Of a stretch of DNA of 64,000 nt, positions 53,998 through 62,977 are shown one piece after another. The stretch is from Bacteroidia bacterium (GTDB lineage: Bacteria > Bacteroidota > Bacteroidia > UKL13-3). The position numbers and the translations under genes were made by a program. Location of the stretch: NCBI GenBank assembly GCA_019695215.1, contig JAIBAK010000002.1, positions 1 to 64,000 on the forward strand, written 5' to 3'. The notes under the pieces were generated by a model. It searched no databases, was not told where the DNA came from, and was given only the letters and a program-made list of their open reading frames with translations. The first letter of the stretch is position 1, and every line of letters begins with the position of its first letter.

Positions 53998-55338
53998 ATG
54001 AAAACAATTTTAATTAAACAGGCCTGTTTGGTAAATGAAGGCAAACTGCAATATGCCGATGTGCTGGTAAAAAACGGTTATATAGAAAAAATTTCGGCCA
54101 CGCCCATTAACCAAAAAACAGATATAGAGCTAAACGGAGAAGGGTTGCATTTATTTCCGGGTGCCATAGACGATCAGGTGCATTTCAGGGAACCGGGGCT
54201 CACTCAAAAAGGAGAAATTTATACAGAGGCAAAAGCAGCGGTAGCCGGAGGCATCACCTCGTATATGGAAATGCCGAACACCGTTCCCAACACACTCACT
54301 CAGGAATTATTGGAAGATAAATACCGGATTGCCTCCCAACGCTCATTGGCCAATTATTCCTTTTATATGGGTACCAGCAACGATAATTTTGAGGAGCTGA
54401 TGAAAACTGATCCACGAAAAGTGTGCGGCATCAAAATATTTATGGGCGCCTCTACCGGAAATATGCTGGTAGACGACCCAATGGTGCTGGAGAAAATTTT
54501 TTCGCAGTGTAATCAGCTTATCGCTACCCATTGCGAACACGAGCCCACCATAAAGAGAAATACCGAAGTATATAAACAAAAATTCGGTGATGATATTCCG
54601 GTTTCGTTTCATCCGGTAATTCGAAGCGAAGAGGCCTGTTACCTGTCATCGTCATTTGCCATTGACCTGGCCAAACGCAACAATACGCGCCTGCATATTT
54701 TACACATAAGCACAGCCAGAGAAGTGGACCTTTTCCGAAATGATATTCCATTAAAAGATAAACGCATCACAGCAGAGGCATGCATTCACCATCTTTGGTT
54801 CAGCGATGAAGATTATAAAACCAAAGGCATACTGCTTAAATGGAATCCGGCAGTAAAAACGGCAGCCGACCGCGATGCCATACTGAAAGCCGTGCTCGAC
54901 AACCGAATTGATGTAATTGCCACCGACCACGCACCTCATACCTTAGAAGAAAAAGCGAATTTATATACTAAAGCTCCCTCGGGCGGACCATTAGTGCAAC
55001 ACAGTATGCAGGCCATGATTGAGCTGTATCACCGGGGAAAAATTTCGCTTGAACGTATTGCCGAAAAAATGAGTCATGCCGTAGCCGATTGTTTTCAGAT
55101 AGAAAAAAGAGGTTATCTGCGGGAAGGGTATTATGCCGATATGGTACTGGTGAATTTGAACAAACCCAAAACGGTAACCCGCGATTCGCTGCTGTATAAA
55201 TGCGGATGGTCGCCTTTTGAGGGAACTACCTTCTCCTCGTCCATTGAGCATACCATTGTAAGCGGGCATCTGGTTTATTCCAACGGCCATTTTAACGAAG
55301 ATAAAAAAGGAGAACGCCTTTCTTTTAACCGAAACTGA
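53998..55338 (+). CDS. pyrC: Dihydroorotase
   Basis: Dihydroorotase closes the ring of dihydroorotate in pyrimidine synthesis. The 446-residue class I amidohydrolase chain has DDQVHFREPGL near residue 60, GIKIFMGASTG with its active-site lysine, the metal-binding regions IATHCEHEP and LHILHIS, and ATDHAPH for the last metal ligand. At the first metal motif, DxHVH is replaced by DDQVH, so one usual histidine is glutamine; I believe this is common in the phylum. It is probably regulated through the palindrome at its promoter. The next gene begins three bases after its stop. Confidence 0.93.
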   Translation: MKTILIKQACLVNEGKLQYADVLVKNGYIEKISATPINQKTDIELNGEGLHLFPGAIDDQVHFREPGLTQKGEIYTEAKAAVAGGITSYMEMPNTVPNTLTQELLEDKYRIASQRSLANYSFYMGTSNDNFEELMKTDPRKVCGIKIFMGASTGNMLVDDPMVLEKIFSQCNQLIATHCEHEPTIKRNTEVYKQKFGDDIPVSFHPVIRSEEACYLSSSFAIDLAKRNNTRLHILHISTAREVDLFRNDIPLKDKRITAEACIHHLWFSDEDYKTKGILLKWNPAVKTAADRDAILKAVLDNRIDVIATDHAPHTLEEKANLYTKAPSGGPLVQHSMQAMIELYHRGKISLERIAEKMSHAVADCFQIEKRGYLREGYYADMVLVNLNKPKTVTRDSLLYKCGWSPFEGTTFSSSIEHTIVSGHLVYSNGHFNEDKKGERLSFNRN

Positions 55339-55340
55339 AA

Positions 55341-55586
55341 TTGCAACCCAAACTAACCATACTTATTTTACTTACAGGATTGCTTGTACTAAGCAGTTGC
55401 AAAAGACATATGTGCCCGGCCTACTCTTCGGTTGACGAACGCGTAAAAAAATCGCATACGCGTGCTAAACAAAAAAAACTAACCCGTAAAAATGACGCCC
55501 TGTTTACTAAAGAACAAATGGCGGTGATACGAAGCGGAAAGGCAGCTTCGAAAAAGGCACAGAAAAATAAGGATAAAAAGATTTAA
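55341..55586 (+). CDS. Small basic lipoprotein
   Basis: The 81-residue product has a lipoprotein signal with lipobox LSSCKR at about residue 20, followed by a highly basic part (many Lys and Arg, e.g. SHTRAKQKKLTRKND, and SKKAQKNKDKKI at the end). The only usable start is the TTG at 55341, three bases after the pyrC stop; no ATG precedes the signal. It likely shares the pyrC transcript and is followed by the hybrid kinase gene. The function is unknown. Confidence 0.65.
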   Translation: MQPKLTILILLTGLLVLSSCKRHMCPAYSSVDERVKKSHTRAKQKKLTRKNDALFTKEQMAVIRSGKAASKKAQKNKDKKI

Positions 55587-55599
55587 CTTGCCTTTGCAA

Positions 55600-57726
55600 A
55601 TGTTTACCAATAAGGAAGAATTTAACAACAGCATCGCCAAAAAAACAGTAAGTCTTAGTGTAAAGTTCAGTTTACTCGGGCTGGCTGCTTCCCTGTTTTA
55701 TGCGCTTTTATTTGGCATCATCGGGCAAATTAATCTTATTACCTATTGCCTGCTGCTGGCCGCAATGATGGGATGGGCTTATACTTCGAATAGGCAGGGG
55801 AAAATTGATCCGTTCAGAATCATCACCATTTTTGTGTTAAACGTAAGCGTTTTTTTCATTGATTTAATGCTTGGCCGCAATACCGGATTATTTCTGTTGT
55901 TCATTCCACTTATGGGGGCCTCGTTTGTACTGTTCTCTGCTGCCGAAAAGTTTAAAGTATTCAGCATGGTCGCTTTGTCGCTGCTTTGTATTGCAGCACT
56001 TGAGCTCACCAATCATAAATTTATTATTGAGCAGGTTCATTTAAACAGGTGGGAAAATTACACCCTTTTTTACGCATCGCTTTTCACTTCTATTTTTGCC
56101 ATTGCCTTTATCATAATAGAACTGCGTGAAACCAATATTGATTTTGAAAAAGTACTGAGGCAGCAAAAAAATTTCTTCGAAAAAATATTTGACGAAATGC
56201 CCACCGATCTGGTGGTGTTTAACGGACAAAGAGAATATGTTTACCTGAACCATGCCGCGGTAAAAGACAGTGAAATGCGCAAATGGATGATTGGAAAAAC
56301 AGAAACCGAGTACATGAACTTCAGGAAAAAAACGGCTGAATTTGTAAAAATACGGGACCGTGCCTTTCATGATGTATTAACATCGAAAAGAGTTATAGAA
56401 TTTGAAGAAGCTATTGTTGACCGGAAAGGAAAAACACATCATTTTATTCGCAGAATGCATCCCATTTTAAGCGACACACAGGAGGTGCTTTACGTAATAG
56501 GATACGGGATTGAAATTACACCGCAAAAAGAAGCTCAGATAAGTTTATTGCACTCTAAACTAATGGCTGAACAAACGGCTAAGGCCAAGAGCAATTTCCT
56601 CTCAAATGTTAGTCATGAAATAAGAACTCCCCTCAATGCTATTTTAGGAATGTCGGACCTGCTCATTCAATCACCTTCGGTAAACCTTCAGGAGAACCTG
56701 CATATCATAAAAGAATCGGCTGATAATTTACTTGCACTGATTGATGATATACTTGACCTTTCTAAATTTGACGAGGGCAAAATCAGTTTAGAAAACAAAC
56801 CTTTTAACCTAAAACACCTGCTGCATGAAATTGCACAGAAAACCGAATCGGAGGCAAAGGATAAAAATCTTGACTTTAAAGCTGAATGCGGCCACGATAT
56901 TCCGGAAATGGTGAATGCCGATATGGCAAGGGTTCGTCAGATTTTATTAAATATTACAGCCAATGCAGTTAAATTTACCAATAGCGGATGCATTAGCATC
57001 AAAACAATACCCAAAACTGCAGAAGCAGGGAAACAGGTAATTGATTTTATTATTTCAGACACGGGCATTGGCATACCTGCCAGCAAGCGAGAGGAGATTT
57101 TTGACAGCTTTACGCAGGCCGAAGGATATACCAACCGCAAATACGGTGGCACAGGGCTGGGTCTGAATATTTCGAGAAAATTTTGTCATTTAATGGGAGG
57201 CAAAATCAGTTTTGAAAGCACCGTGGGAAAAGGAAGTACATTTACCGTGAGTATCCCGTTTGAAGTAGCCGACCCGGATACAATTGCCGAAGAAGAACCA
57301 CCACACCTTACCGAAGCCGATTTACCCAGAGGCACCTTTGATTGCCGCGTGTTAATGGCCGAAGACAATTTAGTAAACCAAAAGCTGGCCATTCAGCTAT
57401 TCAAAAAATGGGGCGTAAATCTAAAAATGGCCTCCAATGGGAGAGAGGCTCTGCAAATGTTACAGGAGCAGGAATACGATATTGTATTAATGGATTTACA
57501 AATGCCCGAAATGGACGGCATAACGGCCACCAAAAAAATAAGAAGCGGAGAAGCTGGAGATAAAAACAAAAATATTTCAGTTATAGCCCTAACAGCCGAT
57601 GTATTTGAGGAGAGCCGTAAAAAAGCAAACGAGGCAGGTTTTGATGAATTTATCACCAAGCCTTACAGCAACACCGAACTGATGGAAAAAATGCTTTTAT
57701 GCAAAAACCGTAAACTGAAAAAATAG
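55600..57726 (+). CDS. Hybrid sensor histidine kinase/response regulator
   Basis: This 708-residue inner-membrane sensor has about five or six N-terminal transmembrane segments (residues 20-180), a PAS domain (about 190-310, e.g. FDEMPTDLVVFNGQREYVYLN), a HisKA domain with phospho-acceptor H339 in NVSHEIRTPLNAI, a HATPase domain (RVRQILLNITANAVKF, DTGIGIP, KYGGTGLGLNIS) and a C-terminal receiver with D632 in LMDLQMPEMDG. The ATG at 55600 is preferred over the TTG at 55588. No separate output regulator lies beside it, so its phosphate must be passed on elsewhere. The stimulus is unknown. Confidence 0.92.
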   Translation: MFTNKEEFNNSIAKKTVSLSVKFSLLGLAASLFYALLFGIIGQINLITYCLLLAAMMGWAYTSNRQGKIDPFRIITIFVLNVSVFFIDLMLGRNTGLFLLFIPLMGASFVLFSAAEKFKVFSMVALSLLCIAALELTNHKFIIEQVHLNRWENYTLFYASLFTSIFAIAFIIIELRETNIDFEKVLRQQKNFFEKIFDEMPTDLVVFNGQREYVYLNHAAVKDSEMRKWMIGKTETEYMNFRKKTAEFVKIRDRAFHDVLTSKRVIEFEEAIVDRKGKTHHFIRRMHPILSDTQEVLYVIGYGIEITPQKEAQISLLHSKLMAEQTAKAKSNFLSNVSHEIRTPLNAILGMSDLLIQSPSVNLQENLHIIKESADNLLALIDDILDLSKFDEGKISLENKPFNLKHLLHEIAQKTESEAKDKNLDFKAECGHDIPEMVNADMARVRQILLNITANAVKFTNSGCISIKTIPKTAEAGKQVIDFIISDTGIGIPASKREEIFDSFTQAEGYTNRKYGGTGLGLNISRKFCHLMGGKISFESTVGKGSTFTVSIPFEVADPDTIAEEEPPHLTEADLPRGTFDCRVLMAEDNLVNQKLAIQLFKKWGVNLKMASNGREALQMLQEQEYDIVLMDLQMPEMDGITATKKIRSGEAGDKNKNISVIALTADVFEESRKKANEAGFDEFITKPYSNTELMEKMLLCKNRKLKK

Positions 57727-57745
57727 CAGGCTGAAACGAAAAAAA

Positions 57746-58786
57746 TCAACCACGCTTATTTTTTTTCCGGTTAATCATCCAGCTGCAGCAAAGTAAAAAC
57801 AGTACCCTTGCCCCCACATTTGCATCCCAGTCATCGTGCCTTCCGGGAGAGACTTCATTTAAATCAAATCCGATAATTTGCTTCCCCGATTGAGCCACTT
57901 TTTCAATAAGGTAAGTTACCTCGGCAAAACTTAACCCGCCAGGAACGGGAGTTCCGGTATTTGGGCAATGGTCGGGAGTTAAGCCATCAATATCAAAGCT
58001 GATGAAAACTTTTGGCGGAAGGGTTTTAACGATGGCAGCTACCTGTTTAGCCCAAAGTGTGCCTTCCATTTTTTTCTGCTGAATATCGCGGTCAAAAAAC
58101 ACAATCACACGCGATTTGTTTTTTGCAATAAAAGCTACCTCTTCTTCGCAGTAATCACGAATTCCAACCTGAGTAAGGGAAGTAATTTTTTTCTCCTTCA
58201 GCGCATTGTACATAATAGAAGCGTGCGAATACTGAAATCCTTCATAGGCATTCCGTAAATCGCAATGGGCATCAATCTGCAAAATACCAAACTGATGTTT
58301 GGTGGCTAATGCCTGCATAAGCCCTAACGGAGTACTGTGATCTCCGCCCAGAGAAGCTACAAATTTCCCCTTTTTCATCCATTGCAAAGCCTGAACCCGT
58401 ACACTTTGCACCATAGCTTCGCAGGCTTCGTTTACCCGCTCTGTTTTTTTTGCCGAAACCTCTTTTCCTTCGGCCAGTGTTTCTATAATTTCTTTCGAAA
58501 ATTTCCGTGTTTCCTTACTGAGCTTTCGTATGGATGGTTCCTCATCGCCAATAGCCATTTTGTGCTTCCACACCTCTTTGATTAACGGGTGATACAAATC
58601 AATTTGTTTTGATGCCTCCAGAATGGCTTCCGGGCCATGAATGGTACCTGCTCCGTAAGAAACAGTTGCTTCCCATGGTACCGGAATAATTACCAAATCG
58701 GCATCCGTGGCTTTGTATGGAAGTCCGAATACATTACTGTCTGATGTACCCGGATCATTTGGATTAAACGTTTTAGCTTGTGTCAT
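57746..58786 (-). CDS. Ureohydrolase of the agmatinase/arginase/formimidoylglutamase family
   Basis: This 346-residue cytoplasmic enzyme would cleave a guanidino- or amidino-group to urea or a related product. The manganese ligands are complete: ASLGGDHSTPL, LQIDAHCDLRN and ISFDIDGLTPDHCPNTGTP. The length is longer than typical agmatinases, with an extra N-terminal region and a charged stretch around 75-110. Members of this subgroup in Bacteroidota are annotated as agmatinase or formimidoylglutamase; sequence reading alone cannot choose. The ATG at 58786 is preferred. It is convergent with the kinase gene. Confidence 0.85.
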   Translation of the reverse strand: MTQAKTFNPNDPGTSDSNVFGLPYKATDADLVIIPVPWEATVSYGAGTIHGPEAILEASKQIDLYHPLIKEVWKHKMAIGDEEPSIRKLSKETRKFSKEIIETLAEGKEVSAKKTERVNEACEAMVQSVRVQALQWMKKGKFVASLGGDHSTPLGLMQALATKHQFGILQIDAHCDLRNAYEGFQYSHASIMYNALKEKKITSLTQVGIRDYCEEEVAFIAKNKSRVIVFFDRDIQQKKMEGTLWAKQVAAIVKTLPPKVFISFDIDGLTPDHCPNTGTPVPGGLSFAEVTYLIEKVAQSGKQIIGFDLNEVSPGRHDDWDANVGARVLFLLCCSWMINRKKNKRG

Positions 58787-58819
58787 GTGCAATGATATAA
58801 AAACAAGGTTAATTAACTG

Positions 58820-59308
58820 TTAAGTATGGCTTTCTCTTAAAAAAGTAATCATGTCGGTCGATTTTAGCTCGGTTGCACCGGCTTCGCGAAGCATGGTAAT
58901 TAATTGCCCCCGGTGAAAGGTAGCATGATTACAGGTTTGCATAATCATTTCAAACACCTTACTGGTAAATATTGCCTTCTGCAGGTTTTCATAAGTGATC
59001 TCGTTTAGCAAAAAACTCTCGTCCTTCGACTCAATAAACGCTACCAGTTCTTTTGACGACAGCACCCACAGGTGGCAGGCTTCTTTAAAAGAACCGGTAA
59101 AGGTTTTACCCGGCCCGGCTGATACCGGTAACCCATTTAACCTGCTAAGCCAAATATGCTGTGCATCCCAAATATGAAACACGGTTTTTCGAATGGTAGC
59201 AAAACTGCTTTTCATTTCCAAATCCAACCATTCTTCCTTAATGAATTCACTGATGCGCGCATTGGCCCAAACGGTGTATTGAGCATACTGTAAAATCAAT
59301 TGTTTCAT
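58820..59308 (-). CDS. DinB-family metal-binding four-helix protein
   Basis: This 162-residue protein shows the DinB/YfiT fold: KQLILQYAQYTVWANARI at the start, then HIWDAQHIWLSRL and a final NHATFHRGQLITML, which gives the three histidines expected of the metal site. Such proteins are linked to stress or thiol transfer (bacillithiol S-transferases are among them), so a link to bshC elsewhere in the window is possible but unproven. The ATG at 59308 is chosen, with a -7 box upstream. Longer starts do not fit. Confidence 0.82.
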   Translation of the reverse strand: MKQLILQYAQYTVWANARISEFIKEEWLDLEMKSSFATIRKTVFHIWDAQHIWLSRLNGLPVSAGPGKTFTGSFKEACHLWVLSSKELVAFIESKDESFLLNEITYENLQKAIFTSKVFEMIMQTCNHATFHRGQLITMLREAGATELKSTDMITFLRESHT

Positions 59309-59329
59309 GACCTCAACTTTTTGTGGGGT

Positions 59330-59337
59330 CAAAATTA
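59330..59337 (-). promoter_or_regulatory. -7 box TAATTTTG of the dinB-like gene
   Basis: On the minus strand TAATTTTG fits TAnnTTTG and ends 21 bases before the ATG at 59308. It lies in the 82-base gap after the sirtuin gene. Confidence 0.5.
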
Positions 59338-59390
59338 CATTAAACAGGTGAAATGATTTAACCTTAAGTACAAAATCAAACCGGGCAGGT

Positions 59391-60074
59391 TTAATGAAGT
59401 AATAATTCCGTGAGTCGGGCAATTCCGGTTCCTGCTTTTTCTGCAATCACGGTAAGATTTGGTACGCTTCCTAAAGCTCCCGGTTTGGGATCGATTAAAA
59501 ACTTAGGAATACTATGCGGAGCCGAGTGTAAAAGTCCGGCTGCCGGATATACCTGCAGCGAAGTGCCTATTACTGCAAACAATTCCGCTTCTGCGGTAAT
59601 TTTTTCCGCCTCATACATCATGGGAACCTGCTCGCCAAACCATACAATATGCGGCCTTAGCTGCGAGCCCAATTCGCAGGTATCACCCATTTTGAGTTCC
59701 CATCCTTCAATCGGATAAACCAATTCGGGGTTTAATGAACTTTGTGCTTTGGTAATTTCTCCGTGCAGGTGCAGTACTTTGGCAGAACCTGCCCTTTCAT
59801 GAAGGTTATCAATATTCTGGGTAATGATGGTGACATCAAAATGGCTTTCCAGTTGTGCCAGCCCCAGATGAGCAGCATTTGGTTGTGCCTCAAGCACAGC
59901 TTTTCTGCGCATATTATAAAATTCCTGTACCATTCCCGGATTTTTGTGCCATGCCTGAGGGGTGGCTACGTCATATACACTGTATCCCTCCCACAATCCG
60001 CCTTCGTCTCTAAAAGTTTGCAAACCACTTTCGGCACTTATTCCTGCGCCTGTGAGTACTACCAATTTTTTCAT
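59391..60074 (-). CDS. NAD-dependent protein deacylase (sirtuin, CobB-like)
   Basis: Sirtuins remove acetyl or succinyl groups from lysine using NAD. The 227-residue chain has TGAGISAESGLQTFRDEGG, the QNID at 86-89, the catalytic H104 in HLHGE and Y53-x2-R56 (FYNMRRK), a signature of deacylases that accept succinyl or malonyl groups. The zinc-ribbon cysteines are missing: only C133 stands in that region, so it appears to be a zinc-free member, as seen in some Bacteroidota. The ATG at 60074 is normal. It is divergent from the barrel protein gene. Confidence 0.88.
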   Translation of the reverse strand: MKKLVVLTGAGISAESGLQTFRDEGGLWEGYSVYDVATPQAWHKNPGMVQEFYNMRRKAVLEAQPNAAHLGLAQLESHFDVTIITQNIDNLHERAGSAKVLHLHGEITKAQSSLNPELVYPIEGWELKMGDTCELGSQLRPHIVWFGEQVPMMYEAEKITAEAELFAVIGTSLQVYPAAGLLHSAPHSIPKFLIDPKPGALGSVPNLTVIAEKAGTGIARLTELLLH

Positions 60075-60116
60075 TAAGGCAAATTACTTATTTTCGGGCA
60101 TTGTACAATTTTTAGG

Positions 60117-60124
60117 TAATTTTG
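60117..60124 (+). promoter_or_regulatory. -7 box TAATTTTG before the barrel protein gene
   Basis: TAATTTTG fits TAnnTTTG and lies 18 bases before the ATG at 60143 (12 before the ATG at 60137). Confidence 0.5.
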
Positions 60125-60142
60125 CCCCATCAAATAATGCCC

Positions 60143-60946
60143 ATGAAGAAAATCATTACATATTGCCTGGTAGCTTTCACTGTTCTCACAGCCACTGCTC
60201 AAACCAAACAAACAGGTTTTAAACTTGGATTTTCCATTCTCCCGAATGTTTCGTTTATGAATGTGGTTTCGGGAAGCAATAATTTTATAAACCCTCAAAG
60301 TACTATTACCTATAAGCAGGTAGCCGACTCGGTAAAAGGCGGTGATAAAATGGATTTGGGACTTGGGCTGGGGTTCTCCTTTATGTACAATATTAAACGG
60401 GACATCGAATTTCAAACAGGTATCTCCTTTTATCAGATTGGATTTGTGAGAAGCATTGGCAACCTCAAATTTCTTGACCCTGTTTATCCGGGAGGACCGA
60501 AGATCAACGACCAGAGTGCCGACCATACAGTTCATTTTCACTACCGCTTCAGCTATCTGCAGGTGCCTGTAATGCTCAATTTTGGTATTCCGTTTAAGGA
60601 CATGAATTTTCAATACAATATTTACGGCACAGCGGGTTTACAGGTAAATTACCTTGCCGGAAGCAAAATTAACAGCCAGTTTGAAGGTTTTACCGTAAAC
60701 GGAAAAGATAAGGCTTCATTTGACAGCACAGGTTTTAATATGAACAAAGTGAATGTAAATGCCTGCGTGGGTTTTCGACTCGAATACCTGATGAAAAATA
60801 AGATTATTCTGAGTGCACAACCGCTGTTGAGCTACAACCTTATTCCGCTTAGTAAAGGAGACCTGAAAATGCGCGGGACTACCATTATGCTGGCGGCAGG
60901 CATCAATTACCGGTTTCAGAAAACTGAAGACAAAAAGAAAAATTGA
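60143..60946 (+). CDS. Outer-membrane beta-barrel protein (PorT-like family)
   Basis: This 267-residue protein has a signal peptide ending LTATAQ. The strand pattern (FKLGFSILPNVSFMNVVSG, LGLGFSFMYNIKRDIEFQTG, FSYLQVPVMLNFGIPF, GFRLEYLMKNKIILSAQPL, IMLAAGINYRFQK) is that of the small outer-membrane barrels of the OMP_b-brl / PorT type. The ATG at 60143 starts the signal; an ATG two codons before is possible. The NUDIX gene overlaps its stop (TTGA), so both are coupled. Confidence 0.75.
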   Translation: MKKIITYCLVAFTVLTATAQTKQTGFKLGFSILPNVSFMNVVSGSNNFINPQSTITYKQVADSVKGGDKMDLGLGLGFSFMYNIKRDIEFQTGISFYQIGFVRSIGNLKFLDPVYPGGPKINDQSADHTVHFHYRFSYLQVPVMLNFGIPFKDMNFQYNIYGTAGLQVNYLAGSKINSQFEGFTVNGKDKASFDSTGFNMNKVNVNACVGFRLEYLMKNKIILSAQPLLSYNLIPLSKGDLKMRGTTIMLAAGINYRFQKTEDKKKN

Positions 60947-61398
60947 ACGGGATTAAACGATTTAATCTGCGTGTTTACGGCCTCCTCACCAATGCCGAAA
61001 ACGAAATTCTTGTAGTTCATGAATCAATAAACGATTTTCATTTCACTAAATTTCCCGGTGGCGGACTTGAACTTGGTGAAGGGCTGGAAGAAGGTTTAAA
61101 ACGCGAATTCAGGGAAGAACTGAAAATAGAAGCCGAAATACACGCTCATTTTTACACCACACATTTTTTTCAGGAGAGTGCTTTTTACAAAGGCGACCAA
61201 ATTGTTTCGGTGTATTATATTCTGAAACCCCTTGCTCAAAAAATTATCTTCCCCAACCATACCGAAATGAACAATGGTAAAACAGCCACCATGCGTTTTG
61301 AATGGATTAAACTACCGGCCCTCACCGGTGAAATGATGACTTTCCCTATTGATAAATATGTTTGTAACCTGTTACTAAAAACCAACCCCCTATGCTGA
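60943..61398 (+). CDS. NUDIX hydrolase
   Basis: This 151-residue cytoplasmic protein shows the Nudix box (GGGLELGEGLEEGLKREFREELKIE), which fits GX5EX7REUXEEXGU closely except for the final glycine. The substrate may be a nucleoside diphosphate derivative, not defined by sequence. The start is a TTG that overlaps the stop of the barrel gene, and its own stop overlaps the start of the next gene by seven bases. This gives a three-gene coupled run. Confidence 0.82.
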   Translation: MNGIKRFNLRVYGLLTNAENEILVVHESINDFHFTKFPGGGLELGEGLEEGLKREFREELKIEAEIHAHFYTTHFFQESAFYKGDQIVSVYYILKPLAQKIIFPNHTEMNNGKTATMRFEWIKLPALTGEMMTFPIDKYVCNLLLKTNPLC

Positions 61399-62528
61399 GT
61401 ATTTGGGAAAAAGAATCGTTTCTGGAATATGATTTTATAGTTATTGGTGCCGGAATTACCGGATTATCTGCCGCACTTTCTCTGCGTGAAAAAAAACCGC
61501 ACGCATCCATTCTTATTTTAGAGAGAGGATTATTGCCCACCGGTGCAAGTACCAAAAATGCCGGTTTTGCCTGTATAGGTACCATAGGTGAAAAACTGCA
61601 CGACATTTCGCTCCTGAGCGAAGAGCGGGTGGTGCAGCTGATGTTAAAACGATGGGAAGGTTTACAACTTACACGTAAGCGCACCGGAGATAGCAATATT
61701 GATTTTGAACAAAACGGTGGATATGAGTTGCTGCTTGAAGACAAAAGCGAAAGTATAAACAAAATAGATTACCTGAATACTTTATTAAAACCTTACTTCG
61801 AAAAACCGGTTTATTCCATCGCTTCACATTTAATTCCTTCGTTTGGATTTAACAAAAAGATGGTGAAAGGAATGGTGTTTAACCATGTTGACGGGCAATT
61901 GCACAGCGGAAAAATGATTCAGAAACTTTGGCAGCTTTGCGGTGAACAGCACATCAAAATTATTACGGGAGCCGAAGTGATTAGTTTGCACGAAAGCGAT
62001 AAGCAGGTGCAAATAGTGGCGCAAATGTTAAACTCGCCCGAATCGGCTATTTGTTTTGCGGCATCGCAAGTATTGGTTTGCACCAACGCATTTACCCAAA
62101 AACTGCTCTCCGATGTGCAGGTTTGCCCCGCTCGCGGGCAGGTGCTCATCACATCCCCCATTCCCGATTTGCCCTTTAAAGGCACTTTTAATTTTGATGA
62201 AGGATATTACTATTTCCGAAACCTCAATAACCGCATCTTATTTGGTGGCGGACGCAATTTAAATTTTGAAGCAGAAAACACCACCGAACTCAAACTTACC
62301 GAAACAGTTCAGCATAAATTAGAATGGTACCTGCGCGAAATGATAGTTCCCGGTAAACCTTTTTCCATCACCGAGCGCTGGGCCGGTATCATGGGATTTG
62401 GCAAGGATAAAGCACCTGAAGTAAGACGTTACTCCGAACGTATATGCCTCGGGGTAAAATTAAACGGAATGGGCGTAGCTTTGGGAAGTAAAATAGGAGA
62501 AGAACTTGCCCTTTTATCAATAGCTTAA
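61392..62528 (+). CDS. FAD-dependent amine/amino-acid oxidoreductase (DAO family)
   Basis: This 378-residue enzyme has an N-terminal FAD dinucleotide motif (DFIVIGAGITGLSAALSL), the ERGLLPTGASTKNAGFA region that follows it, and the later LVCTNAFTQ and GEELALLS end. These match glycine/D-amino-acid oxidase-like proteins of the DAO family. The substrate is unknown. It overlaps the Nudix gene. Confidence 0.83.
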   Translation: MLSIWEKESFLEYDFIVIGAGITGLSAALSLREKKPHASILILERGLLPTGASTKNAGFACIGTIGEKLHDISLLSEERVVQLMLKRWEGLQLTRKRTGDSNIDFEQNGGYELLLEDKSESINKIDYLNTLLKPYFEKPVYSIASHLIPSFGFNKKMVKGMVFNHVDGQLHSGKMIQKLWQLCGEQHIKIITGAEVISLHESDKQVQIVAQMLNSPESAICFAASQVLVCTNAFTQKLLSDVQVCPARGQVLITSPIPDLPFKGTFNFDEGYYYFRNLNNRILFGGGRNLNFEAENTTELKLTETVQHKLEWYLREMIVPGKPFSITERWAGIMGFGKDKAPEVRRYSERICLGVKLNGMGVALGSKIGEELALLSIA

Positions 62529-62539
62529 TAAGAGGTAAA

Positions 62540-62547
62540 TATATTTG
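62540..62547 (+). promoter_or_regulatory. -7 box TATATTTG before the VOC gene
   Basis: TATATTTG fits TAnnTTTG, 28 bases before the ATG at 62576. Confidence 0.45.
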
Positions 62548-62575
62548 AGAATAATTCAAAATAAACGTAAACAAT

Positions 62576-62959
62576 ATGGAAAGAGTAATTGGTTTGGGAG
62601 GCATTTTCTTCAAGTCCTCCGACAAAAAATCGTTAGCCGAATGGTACAAAAAACATTTAGGCCTTCCTGTTGATGACTGGGGCGGTGCAGTTTTTCCGTG
62701 GGCAACACTGGCACAGAAAAACGAGAAAGCCTATACCGTTTGGAGTGCCTTTTCAAATGACTCTACTTATTTTGAACCCTCCGGTAAATCTTTTATACTG
62801 AATTTTGTGGTGAAAGATTTAACTACGCTTTTAGAAACATTACGTAAAGAAGGCGTGCAGGTAATGGATAAAACCGATGAAAGCGAATACGGAAAATTTG
62901 GATGGATAGTAGACCCCGAAGGAAACAAAATTGAACTTTGGGAACCTCCGGCTGTTTAA
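62576..62959 (+). CDS. VOC-family protein (glyoxalase/bleomycin-resistance fold)
   Basis: This 127-residue protein is one VOC module (VIGLGGIFFKSSDKKSLAEW at the start, LGLPVDDWGGAVFPW, and the end WIVDPEGNKIELWEP with the typical late glutamate). It may bind a metal and a small electrophile. The substrate is unknown. It has its own -7 box and is convergent with the M14 gene. Confidence 0.85.
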   Translation: MERVIGLGGIFFKSSDKKSLAEWYKKHLGLPVDDWGGAVFPWATLAQKNEKAYTVWSAFSNDSTYFEPSGKSFILNFVVKDLTTLLETLRKEGVQVMDKTDESEYGKFGWIVDPEGNKIELWEPPAV

Positions 62960-62977
62960 TTACTTTTATTCCTTTAT

